Assembly: GCA_036477795.1 (NCBI GenBank)
Contig: JAZGDL010000316.1
Location: 1 to 8,244 of the forward strand
Length of the DNA: 8,244 nucleotides
Source: JAZGDL01 sp036477795
GTDB taxonomy: Bacteria > Planctomycetota > Phycisphaerae > UBA1845
Reading direction: 5' to 3'
Below the pieces are notes generated by a model, which saw only the letters and a list, made by a program, of their open reading frames with translations, did not search any database and was not told the DNA's origin. A program made the translations under genes and the position numbers. Shown piece after piece: positions 1 through 5,723 of the stretch (within the stretch, counting starts at the first letter, position 1; each line of letters starts with the position of its first letter).

Positions 1-313
1 GCATGTCCCAGAGGGTGAAGGCCCGGCTTAACGGAATCCGCCGGGCTACACACTCCACGATCTGCCAGTCGTCCCGGTACACGATGGCGTTCATGGCATC
101 GCAGATCGGTTTGGCCATGTTGTCCGTGTCGCAGCGCGGGAGCGTTTTGTAGAAATGTGTTATGCAGACTGCCAGCTCATCGTCGACCACCGGGGTCCGC
201 ACGCGGGCCCGGGCCATCGATGCCACCTTGCGTTTCCAGGCGACGAGTGCCGCCCGTTTGGATTGACAACTGACCGGAGTCCCGGGAACGAGGAGATGAA
301 TGGGACCTGCCAT
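1..313 (-). CDS. RusA-family Holliday-junction resolvase (partial, runs off left edge)
   Basis: RusA-type enzymes are small dimeric, metal-dependent endonucleases that cut Holliday junctions; they are frequent in prophages and mobile DNA. The minus strand reads open for 104 codons from an ATG at 313 to the window edge with no stop. Visible are an N-terminal VPGTPVSCQSKRAA stretch (residues 9-22) like the usual GxP-(S)-x-(Q) start of the family, then the catalytic block DTDNMAKPICDAMNA (62-76) and YRDDWQIVE (79-87). D62, D64, N65, K68 and the D81-D82 pair match the family's acidic active site. An in-frame TAA lies at 362-364, so ATG 313 is the only good start, and AGGGAGG lies about 10 bases upstream. 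RusA proteins are about 120 residues, so only a short C-terminus is missing. It has no phage neighbour in view. The family call is firm; the biological role is inferred. Confidence 0.82.
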   Translation of the reverse strand, partial: MAGPIHLLVPGTPVSCQSKRAALVAWKRKVASMARARVRTPVVDDELAVCITHFYKTLPRCDTDNMAKPICDAMNAIVYRDDWQIVECVARRIPLSRAFTLWDM

Positions 314-442
314 GATTCCAGCCCTCCCTGGCCCAACCTGATCCGTCCCGTGAAAGCCGACTTAAACCACTGCCTGTCAGCCCGCGGGGGTTTCCATATG
401 GCAGTAACGTCAATTGGCCAGCCACCGCTCCACTCAAGATGG

Positions 443-491
443 CCTGTGTCAGAATCTGTCACCGGGGCGCGGTGACAGATTCTGACACAGG
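443..491. repeat. 21-bp perfect hairpin (REP-like palindrome)
   Basis: Bases 443-463 and 471-491 are exact reverse complements, with a 7-base loop GGGGCGC at 464-470; the arm contains GTGTCAGAATCTGTCACC. A G-T and a G-C pair can extend the stem outward. There is no T-run on either side, so a plain intrinsic terminator is unlikely. It lies 130 bases upstream of the RusA-like start. I interpret it as one copy of a dispersed palindromic repeat, but only one copy is in this window. Confidence 0.85.
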
Positions 492-609
492 TCCCACGGA
501 AGAGGTTGGATCTGCCTTCTCTTCCCGACGCTATCGCCCGAAGTGGCTTGCCGATTGGCAGACGCCACCCGAGGAGTGAAGAGTGAAGATTCTCCTTCGT
601 GCCTTCGGC

Positions 610-712
610 GGGTGGCCCACCTCCTTTGGAGGTGGGGGAGTCGATGATCGTCGCGCGGTTCACCTGAGCGTATGTCATCGCGTCCCCCATGTCCAAAGGA
701 CATGGGCCACCC
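610..712. repeat. Paired inverted hairpin element (BIME-like), copy 1
   Basis: Two 30-base arms, 610-639 and 683-712, are inverted copies of each other differing at four positions. Each arm also folds on itself: CCCACCTCC-TTT-GGAGGTGGG (616-636) and CCCATGTCC-AAA-GGACATGGG (686-706), both 9-bp stems with 3-base loops. All four differences between the arms fall in two stem pairs and preserve pairing. The layout resembles two REP sequences in opposite orientation, as in BIMEs mobilised by RAYT transposases; no such transposase is in the window. A second copy is at 2195-2297. Confidence 0.85.
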
Positions 713-717
713 GACGA

Positions 718-763
718 GATAGGGGTAGGAGAGCCCGGGCAACCGGTCTTCCCTACCCCTATC
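718..763. repeat. 12-bp stem inverted repeat, copy 1
   Basis: GATAGGGGTAGG at 718-729 pairs with CCTACCCCTATC at 752-763 across a 22-base loop that itself contains the palindrome GCCCGGGC. An identical copy lies at 2303-2348, 35 bases past the fcl stop. Its place downstream of fcl on the minus strand would suit a transcript end, but no T-run follows it in that direction. Confidence 0.75.
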
Positions 764-778
764 CCGACTAAGAAGCCC

Positions 779-799
779 GCTCCCTTACGGGCGCGGCTC
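779..799 (-). repeat. Short gene-end repeat, copy 1
   Basis: A 21-base sequence with core CTCCCTTACGG followed by (G/T)CGCG(G/T)CTC. Further copies lie at 2364-2384 and 3388-3408, all in the same orientation relative to a gene that ends there. In this copy the TAA (minus strand, 785-787) that closes the truncated fcl frame is part of the repeat. Confidence 0.7.
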
Positions 800-1024
800 G
801 GATAAGAGCGGGGCGGCGTGTCTTGCCCACCAGTCGATGGTACGCTGGAGGCCGGTGGGCAGGTCGGTTCGCCCTTGCCAGTCGAGGAGCTGTGCGGCAC
901 GAGAGGTGTCGAGCCGGCGGCGAGGTTCGCCGTCGGGCTTGCTGGGGTCCCATTCGATATGGCCGTCGTAACCGACCAGCTCGGCGATCAGTTCGGCCAG
1001 GCTGCGGATGGTGATCTCCGAGCC
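785..1024 (-). pseudogene. fcl: Truncated duplicate of fcl (C-terminal 75 codons)
   Basis: On the minus strand this reads GSEITIRSLAELIAELVGYD and onward, nearly identical to residues 250-322 of the intact GDP-L-fucose synthase at 2383-3357. The N-terminal Rossmann fold, the YxxxK active site and any start codon are absent, so it cannot be a functional synthase. Substitutions relative to the intact copy include R271 to H, Q282 to E and R309 to Q. The last residues differ (LLSEPRP against ALV) because of a one-base indel and changes near the stop. The frame stays open upstream into unrelated sequence to about 1381, but nothing there resembles a gene. It is a remnant of a segmental duplication. 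Confidence 0.9.
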
Positions 1025-1025
1025 G

Positions 1026-1315
1026 TTATTCGGACATCTCGCCCACCACCGAACCACATCGCACTCTAATACGGGGTGACTCTTGTTGGCGCTGGCTCCC
1101 CAAATTGCCCGATAAAACGGTGTGATTGGGAAACATCTGCAATGACTGCGCGGAAAAGCGCCGGTGTTGAGACGAATAACGGCCGTTCGCGAGAGCGGAG
1201 CGACCCGCATACGAATTGTCCCGGATCCCTCCCGCCCAGCCGCTTGATGACTTGGCAGTCCGAGATTGATCACGGAATTGTTGCTGGTGAAAAAAAAGAG
1301 TGGAGATTTGAGAAC
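1026..1315. other. Leader and upstream region of the PEP-CTERM gene
   Basis: These 290 bases belong to neither copy of the direct repeat and look less GC-rich than the flanks. The plus frame of the PEP-CTERM gene stays open back to 1076 but the translated 80 residues resemble nothing and precede a clear signal peptide, so I treat them as untranslated. A weak TTGATG-17-TGATCA promoter-like pair at 1243-1271 is the best I can see; it is not convincing. Confidence 0.45.
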
Positions 1316-1900
1316 ATGGGATCCCTTCTCGGATACAGAACAGCGGCTGTAGCTCTCCTTTTGACCTGTTCCGCGGCACAAGCCGATGGTGACTGGATTT
1401 TCGCGTTTAAAAACTCCGATTCAATTGAGACTACCGGCCCGACTGACTTCCTTGTGGAAGTCTACTTGCAACACGACCCGTTCGAAGGCCCCTCTTTGGG
1501 GAAGGGCATATTCTGGGCGGATGGCGAGGAAGGTTTCGTTGATTTCACATCGGGGAACCACCCGGAATTCGACGAATTCGTCGCTGGAATCACGAACGAT
1601 ACGGACGAGATTCTGTTACCGTGGATTCTGGACACGAATGGCAGTGGGGGCGGACCGTTCTATCCTGAGTCGTGGTACGGGGCGAGCTTTCTCAACGGCG
1701 CACAAATCGACCGAATTAGGCTGAGCGTTGATTCTGTGAATATAGCCCCGTCATCTCTAGGTGGAATTGCTGCAGAAGTCCATTACACATACGAATTCTT
1801 CGGGGTCATTCCCGAGCCCGCCACGCTTATGTTCCTAGCACTTGGCAGTTTCGCCCTGGCCAGAAGTAAATCGCGAGCGCGCGCACGTCGGAAGTATTGA
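1316..1900 (+). CDS. PEP-CTERM sorting-signal exported protein
   Basis: A 194-residue secreted protein of unknown function. Residues 1-23 form a signal peptide: a short N-terminus with R8, the hydrophobic run AAVALLLTCSAA, and an AQA cleavage site before D24. The mature part is acidic and rich in D, E, G and aromatic residues. The tail is a classic PEP-CTERM signal: IPEP (165-168), a hydrophobic stretch TLMFLALGSFALA (170-182), then a basic end RSKSRARARRKY. In other bacteria such tails are processed by exosortase (EpsH/XrtA type), and these proteins go with extracellular polysaccharide; the adjacent fucose and glycosyltransferase genes fit. ATG 1316 is chosen because it starts the signal peptide and has GGAG about 10 bases upstream. 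The gene looks less GC-rich than its neighbours and sits between two copies of a 417-bp repeat, which suggests insertion or rearrangement. No exosortase is in the window. Confidence 0.88.
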   Translation: MGSLLGYRTAAVALLLTCSAAQADGDWIFAFKNSDSIETTGPTDFLVEVYLQHDPFEGPSLGKGIFWADGEEGFVDFTSGNHPEFDEFVAGITNDTDEILLPWILDTNGSGGGPFYPESWYGASFLNGAQIDRIRLSVDSVNIAPSSLGGIAAEVHYTYEFFGVIPEPATLMFLALGSFALARSKSRARARRKY

Positions 1901-1987
1901 ATAGCCCCGGACATCGCATCCCACGCCTAGACCTCCCTCGATCCCGGAAGTCACTCCTCCCCCGGTTCAAAACCCCATTCTTGACCC

Positions 1988-2012
1988 CGCAACATTCTAT
2001 ATCAAGCCTGCC
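1988..2012. repeat. 25-base direct repeat, copy A
   Basis: CGCAAC-(A/G)-T-(T/C)-CTATATCAAG-NN-TGCC occurs here and again 87 bases on, at 2075-2099, with 21 of 25 positions matching. Both are preceded by C-rich sequence. The purpose is unknown; it may be a dispersed repeat or a pair of binding sites. Confidence 0.6.
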
Positions 2013-2074
2013 GCTTCGGGAACGGACCGGACCACACGACATGACGACTGACAGGCGCGCAGCCGCCCGGACCT

Positions 2075-2099
2075 CGCAACGTCCTATATCAAGATTGCC
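2075..2099. repeat. 25-base direct repeat, copy B
   Basis: Partner of 1988-2012 (21 of 25 bases alike; the invariant core is CTATATCAAG). Two copies with 62 bases between them are too few to call an array. Confidence 0.6.
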
Positions 2100-2194
2100 C
2101 CATATCCAGCCCAAGTGCAAGGGGAAACCCGCGCGATTGGCACCCGCCCTACTCTCTTTGCGGTTTGGGGATTGCGGATTGGAGATCGACGGCC

Positions 2195-2297
2195 GGGTGG
2201 CCCACCTCCTTTGGAGGTGGGGGAGCCGATGATCGTCGCGCGGTTCACCTGAGCGTATATCATCGCGTCCCCCATGTCCAAAGGACATGGGCCACCC
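2195..2297. repeat. Paired inverted hairpin element (BIME-like), copy 2
   Basis: Same structure as 610-712, with hairpins at 2201-2221 and 2271-2291 and only two base differences from copy 1, both outside the stems (C for T at 2226, A for G between the arms). Confidence 0.85.
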
Positions 2298-2302
2298 GAC
2301 GA

Positions 2303-2348
2303 GATAGGGGTAGGAGAGCCCGGGCAACCGGTCTTCCCTACCCCTATC
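2303..2348. repeat. 12-bp stem inverted repeat, copy 2
   Basis: GATAGGGGTAGG (2303-2314) pairs with CCTACCCCTATC (2337-2348). It begins 35 bases beyond the fcl stop on the minus strand and could help to end or protect the 3' end of the gmd-fcl transcript, but there is no T-run. Confidence 0.7.
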
Positions 2349-2363
2349 CCGACTAAGAAGCCC

Positions 2364-2384
2364 GCTCCCTTACGGTCGCGTCTC
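2364..2384 (-). repeat. Short gene-end repeat, copy 2
   Basis: Copy of the CTCCCTTACGG-core repeat that overlaps the fcl stop codon (TGA, 2383-2385 on the minus strand). It differs from the gmd copy (3388-3408) by one base. Confidence 0.7.
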
Positions 2385-3357
2385 AGACAAGAGCGGGGGC
2401 GGCGCGTTTTGTCCACCAGTCGATGGTACGCCTGAGGCCGGTGGGCAGGTCGGTTCGCCCTTGCCAGTCGAGGAGCTGTGCGGCACGAGAGGTGTCGAGC
2501 CGGCGGCGAGGTTGGCCGTCGGGCTTGCTGGGGTCCCATTCGATACGGCCGTCGTAACCGACCAGTTCGGCGATCAGTTCGGCCAGGCTGCGGATGGTGA
2601 TCTCCGAGCCGGTGCCGATGTTGATGGGCTGGTCGCCGTTGTAGCGTTGGCCGGCTTTGAGGATGGCCGACGCGGCGTCGTTGACATACAGAAACTCTCG
2701 ACTGGCCCGGCCGGTGCCCCAGCAGAGGACGTCGGCGGCGCCGTCCTGTTTGGCCTGATGGAATTTGCGGATCAGGGCGGGGATGACGTGGCAGGAGTCA
2801 ACGTCGAAGTTGTCGCCCGGACCATAGAGATTGACCGGCATGACGAATATTCCGTTCAACCCGTACTCGGCGCGATAGGCTTGTAGCATGACCAGCAGTG
2901 ACTTCTTGGCGATGCCGTAGGGCGCGTTGGTCGGTTCCGGGTAACCGTCCCAGAGGCTGTCCTCGCGGAAGGGGACCGGGCAATGTTTGGGGTAGGAGCA
3001 TACCGTGCCGACCTGGACGAACTTCTGGACGCCGAAGTGCCTGGCCTGCTCGATCAAATGCAGACCCATGACCATGTTGGCGTAGAAGAACCGGCCGGGG
3101 TGGGACCGGTTGGCGCCGATGCCGCCGACCTGGGCGGCGAGGTGAAAGACGATGTCCGGGCGGCTATCGCGGTACATGCGGCGGACGGCCTCGGCCTGAG
3201 TGAGGTCGTAGTCCGCGCGCCGGGGCACGAACGGTGTCATGCACCCGAGGATCTTGAGCCGCCGGCACAGGGCCCGCCCGACAAACCCGGCACCGCCGGT
3301 CACACAGACCCGCCGGTGTCGCCAGAATCGCTCGTCGATGGAAGATTCGTCACGCAC
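2383..3357 (-). CDS. fcl: GDP-L-fucose synthase (GDP-4-keto-6-deoxymannose epimerase/reductase)
   Basis: This cytoplasmic SDR enzyme epimerises GDP-4-keto-6-deoxy-D-mannose at C3 and C5 and reduces it with NADPH to GDP-L-fucose, the second step after Gmd. The 324 residues match the family's usual length of about 310-325. Visible are the Rossmann motif TGGAGFVG (20-27), the HLAAQVGGI block (72-80), the YGIAK catalytic pair Y147/K151, NLYGPGDNF (176-184), H190 in DSCHVIPAL, and EFLYVND (221-227). The usual catalytic Ser before the C-x-YP motif appears to be T118 (GTVCSYP). GTG 3357 is the start: it overlaps the gmd stop by 8 bases (GTGCGTGA), a sign of translational coupling. The last 75 codons are duplicated at 785-1024. 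Identification is secure. Confidence 0.96.
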   Translation of the reverse strand: MRDESSIDERFWRHRRVCVTGGAGFVGRALCRRLKILGCMTPFVPRRADYDLTQAEAVRRMYRDSRPDIVFHLAAQVGGIGANRSHPGRFFYANMVMGLHLIEQARHFGVQKFVQVGTVCSYPKHCPVPFREDSLWDGYPEPTNAPYGIAKKSLLVMLQAYRAEYGLNGIFVMPVNLYGPGDNFDVDSCHVIPALIRKFHQAKQDGAADVLCWGTGRASREFLYVNDAASAILKAGQRYNGDQPINIGTGSEITIRSLAELIAELVGYDGRIEWDPSKPDGQPRRRLDTSRAAQLLDWQGRTDLPTGLRRTIDWWTKRAAPALV

Positions 3358-4387
3358 GCCTGACTTGTCCTGGATGGCATAAAGTCCGCTCCCTTACGGT
3401 CGCGGCTCGCAGGTCGGCGTCGACCATCATGTGCACCAGTTCGGCGAAGCCCACGCGGGGTTTCCAGCCGAGAAGGTTGCCCGCTCTGGAGGCGTCGCCA
3501 CAAAGCTCGTTGACTTCGGTGGGCCGGAAGTATCGGCTGTCGATTTCGACATACTGATGCCAGTCCAGGTCCAGGAATCCAAACGCCTCATCAAGAAAGT
3601 CGCGTACGCTGTGGGGCTTGCCGGTGGCCACCACGTAGTCGTCCGGGTCAGCCTGTTGCAGCATGAGCCACATGGCTTCGACGTAATCGCCGGCGAACCC
3701 CCAGTCGCGTTTGGCGTCGAGATTTCCCAGGTAGAGCCGCTCCTGCAGACCGAGCTTGATGGCCGCGGCGGCGCGGGTGATCTTGCGGGTGACGAACGTT
3801 TGGCCGCGGCGGGGCGATTCATGGTTGAATAGAATGCCGTTGCAGGCGAAAAGTCCATAAGCTTCACGGTGGTTCACCGTCTGCCAGAATGCGTGCACCT
3901 TGGCGCAGGCGTAGGGGCTTCGTGGTCTGAACGGCGTGTTCTCCGTTTGCGGGGCTTGGGCGATGTTGCCGAACATCTCGCTGCTGCTGGCCTGGTAGAG
4001 GCGCGGGTGTTTGCCGGTAGCCTGGCGGTAGTCGCGGACGGCTTCAAGCAGGTTGAGCGTCCCGATGGCGACCACCTCCGCGGTGTATATGGGTTGATCG
4101 AAGCTGGTGCGCACATGGGACTGGGCCGCCAGATTGTAAACCTCGTCCGGCTGCGTGTCGGTGATGATGCGGCGGAGTCCCGAGGCATCGAGCAGATCAC
4201 CGTAGTGCAGCCGAAGCCGGGCATCGGGCTCGTGGGCGTCCTGGTAGAGATGCTCGATGCGTTCGGTGGAGAAGGTGCTGTGCCGGCGGATGATGCCGTG
4301 AATCCGGTATCCCTTGTCCAACAGGAGTTCAGCCAGGTAGGAACCATCCTGGCCGGTGATTCCGGTGATGAGCGCGGTCTTGTTCAC
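3350..4387 (-). CDS. gmd: GDP-mannose 4,6-dehydratase
   Basis: Gmd is a cytoplasmic NADP-dependent SDR enzyme that converts GDP-D-mannose to GDP-4-keto-6-deoxymannose, feeding Fcl just downstream. From GTG 4387 it has 345 residues, typical of the family. Motifs: TGITGQDGSYLAE (8-20), HYGDLLD (61-67), NLAAQSHV (85-92), SSSEMFG (134-140), catalytic Y159-xxx-K163 in SPYACAK, NHESPRRG (188-195), and GNLDAKRDWGFAGDYVEAMW (221-240). The frame is open upstream to another GTG (4459), but those 24 residues are encoded by a palindromic repeat, so I start at 4387, where the family's N-terminus begins. No clear ribosome-binding site precedes it. After the usual end (about residue 326) there is a tail, RAATVRERTLCHPGQVRRA, whose first half comes from the 3388-3408 repeat. 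Identification is secure; the exact start is likely. Confidence 0.95.
   Translation of the reverse strand: MNKTALITGITGQDGSYLAELLLDKGYRIHGIIRRHSTFSTERIEHLYQDAHEPDARLRLHYGDLLDASGLRRIITDTQPDEVYNLAAQSHVRTSFDQPIYTAEVVAIGTLNLLEAVRDYRQATGKHPRLYQASSSEMFGNIAQAPQTENTPFRPRSPYACAKVHAFWQTVNHREAYGLFACNGILFNHESPRRGQTFVTRKITRAAAAIKLGLQERLYLGNLDAKRDWGFAGDYVEAMWLMLQQADPDDYVVATGKPHSVRDFLDEAFGFLDLDWHQYVEIDSRYFRPTEVNELCGDASRAGNLLGWKPRVGFAELVHMMVDADLRAATVRERTLCHPGQVRRA
3388..3408 (-). repeat. Short gene-end repeat, copy 3, inside the gmd 3' end
   Basis: Same 21-base sequence as at 779-799 and 2364-2384. Here it is read through as AATVRER near the Gmd C-terminus, beyond the conserved end of the family, instead of holding a stop codon. 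Confidence 0.75.
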
Positions 4388-4397
4388 GGATACACTC

Positions 4398-4500
4398 GGT
4401 AGGGTCCGCCACGCGGACCAGCGATCTTGGTAGGGTCCGCCGTGCGGACCAGCGATCACCAGCGGTGGTTATTCGAAGTGGTCCGCACGGCGGACCCTAC
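4398..4500. repeat. REP-like cluster: two direct and one inverted copy
   Basis: GGTAGGGTCCGCC-(AC/GT)-GCGGACCAGCGATC occurs at 4398-4426 and 4429-4457, 31 bases apart. A 22-base arm at 4430-4451 is the exact reverse complement of 4479-4500, giving a long stem, and each unit can also fold on itself (GGTCCGC against GCGGACC). It fills the gap between the glycosyltransferase stop and gmd. The outer end CTAC supplies the TAG stop of the glycosyltransferase (4497-4499). Confidence 0.88.
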
Positions 4501-5723
4501 GCGATCTGTGTCATATCGGCAGGTTGGGCCTGTCCGGTCGACGAGAAGTGGGCGGCGAAAGCGCTGCGAAAACCAAACCAGCGATGGACCGGGGCGGTGA
4601 CTAACGCTTTGAGGCGTTCTTCGGTGGCTTCGGCGTGGACCGGGGCGGTATTGCTGATGACCACGGCGTGCGGATCGATTGTGTTGATGGCGGCGGTGGG
4701 GACGATGGGGATGCCGCGGTAGCGACGGCCGGGGGATGCAAACCGATCGTCGACGACGGCCATGATGGTTACGTAAGCCCGGCGGGCGGCGCGGTAGAAG
4801 GCGTAGATGTTCTTGCCCAGATCGGCGAATACGACGCTGCTGATCCCCTGCTTACGAAGCTGCGTCATCCGCATGCTCGTATATCGATGTCTGAAGAGCG
4901 TTTCGAAAGCGGCTGGTGTCAGTTTGCTGTGGGCGAATCGATGCCGATCGCGGCGGGCCCATAGCAAAGCCGCCAGCGTCGCTTTGAAAAAACTGCCGCG
5001 ATGCCGGTTGGCCACGGCCAGCCAGTAGTAGCGCTGCATCCAGTCCTGCCGATAGATTCGCCGGTGACCGCCGCACAGGTAACGATCGACGATCCGCAGA
5101 TTGTTGCGCGTGTCATAGAAAGTTGTGCGGGCGCTGAGCCGGGCTTGCGGGGTCTTGAGATGATCGACGTGCAGGTCGTCAAACGTTTCCACGCCCCATC
5201 CGGCGTTGATCAGGCGGAAGCTCAAGTCGAATTCCTCAGCCTGCATGAAGAAGTCGGCGTCCAATCCGCCGACGGCACGCAGCGCCTCGGCGCGAAAGCC
5301 GACACCGCAACCGACAAACACGTTGCCAAAAGCGCTGCATTCGCAACGTCCGTCGGGCAGATGGACCACGAAGCCGGCGGCGCCCAGACGGTCATCTGCG
5401 TTGAAATGGCCGATCATCCGATCGAGGCATCCGCTTTGCGGGTGGGAGTCGTCGTCCAGGAAGACGATGAACCGGCCGGAGGCCCGGTCCACGGCGTACG
5501 CTTTGGCGCAGCTTCCGCGGTTGTCGCGGCGGGCCAGGACGGTCACGTCTTTGAACCGCTCGGCGACGCCGCCCGGGGTACCATCCGTGGAAGCGTTATC
5601 GACGACGATGATTTCGAGCGTCGCCCCTTGCGAACGGAGGCCGGTGACGCGCTCGAGGGTGTTGAGCAGAGTCTCGCGGCGGTTGTGGGTGGCTATAATG
5701 ATTGTTATGTCGGCGCCGTTCAA
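4497..5723 (-). CDS. GT2-family glycosyltransferase with C-terminal Rossmann-like domain
   Basis: A 408-residue protein, probably a cytoplasmic or membrane-associated sugar transferase for surface polysaccharide. The GT-A fold is clear: ITIIIATHNRRETL (6-19), IIVVDNASTDGTP (38-50), DNRGSCAKAYAV (67-78), the nucleotide-sugar/metal motif FLDDDS (88-93), GCGVGFRAEAL (138-148), and EEFDLSFRL (163-171). This resembles rhamnosyl/fucosyl-type GT2 enzymes. Residues about 293-382 (ISSVVFADLGKN, then YRGIPIVP, then AVVISNTAP) look like a degenerate Rossmann nucleotide-binding domain, as seen beside sugar-modifying enzymes; this part is inference. No transmembrane segment is obvious. It lies upstream of gmd and fcl, so it may use GDP-fucose. 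The start is uncertain: TTG 5723 is the first codon in frame near the family N-terminus, while a better-looking ATG (5755) is in another frame. The stop lies inside a REP-like repeat. Confidence 0.85.
   Translation of the reverse strand: MNGADITIIIATHNRRETLLNTLERVTGLRSQGATLEIIVVDNASTDGTPGGVAERFKDVTVLARRDNRGSCAKAYAVDRASGRFIVFLDDDSHPQSGCLDRMIGHFNADDRLGAAGFVVHLPDGRCECSAFGNVFVGCGVGFRAEALRAVGGLDADFFMQAEEFDLSFRLINAGWGVETFDDLHVDHLKTPQARLSARTTFYDTRNNLRIVDRYLCGGHRRIYRQDWMQRYYWLAVANRHRGSFFKATLAALLWARRDRHRFAHSKLTPAAFETLFRHRYTSMRMTQLRKQGISSVVFADLGKNIYAFYRAARRAYVTIMAVVDDRFASPGRRYRGIPIVPTAAINTIDPHAVVISNTAPVHAEATEERLKALVTAPVHRWFGFRSAFAAHFSSTGQAQPADMTQIA

Larger units (their letters stand above)
314..784. 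other. Non-coding stretch with palindromic repeats
   Basis: I find no convincing gene between the RusA-like start and the fcl remnant. The stretch holds the 443-491 hairpin, a purine-rich patch with a doubled GTGAAGA near 577-589, and the paired-hairpin element and stem of the 417-bp duplicated block. Open frames here lack family resemblance and ribosome-binding sites. Confidence 0.7.
609..1025. repeat. 417-bp direct repeat, copy 1 (fcl 3' end plus flank)
   Basis: This block matches 2194-2611 with about 15 mismatches and one single-base indel in the run of G near 812, roughly 96 percent identity by eye. It contains the paired-hairpin element, the 718-763 stem, the short repeat at 779-799 and the last 75 fcl codons. 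Similarity stops sharply at both ends: before C609, and after G1025, where the intact gene continues into fcl coding sequence. The two copies bracket the PEP-CTERM gene in the same orientation. Confidence 0.95.
1901..2382. other. Repeat-filled gap between the PEP-CTERM gene and fcl
   Basis: There is no convincing gene. The left part (1901-2193) is unique sequence holding a 25-base direct repeat pair; the right part belongs to copy 2 of the 417-bp block, with the paired-hairpin element and the 2303-2348 stem. The PEP-CTERM gene and fcl converge on this gap, so both transcripts must end in or near it; no hairpin followed by a T-run is apparent. Confidence 0.65.
2194..2611. repeat. 418-bp direct repeat, copy 2 (parental, in intact fcl)
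   Basis: Counterpart of 609-1025. This copy runs without interruption into the rest of fcl, so it is probably the source and the left copy the derivative. The duplicated segment crosses the fcl stop, so the duplication was not limited to an intergenic repeat. Confidence 0.95.

Noticed and set aside
718..763. Intrinsic terminator
   Set aside because: The stem is good, but the loop is long and no T-run follows in either direction, so I list it only as an inverted repeat.
160..900. Long open frame on the minus strand (246 codons)
   Set aside because: It crosses the hairpin, the paired-hairpin element and the fcl remnant in the wrong frame, and overlaps the RusA-like gene; the translation has low-complexity, proline- and glycine-rich content and no family resemblance.
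1025..1381. Minus-strand N-terminal extension of the fcl remnant
   Set aside because: It only keeps the frame open by chance; it lies antisense to the PEP-CTERM leader and shows no resemblance to Fcl residues 1-249.
1988..2099. CRISPR array
   Set aside because: There are only two degenerate repeats, with a 62-base spacer, and no cas genes.
3869..4402. Plus-strand frame of 177 codons opposite gmd
   Set aside because: It is antisense to unmistakable Gmd motifs; long antisense frames are expected in high-GC coding DNA.
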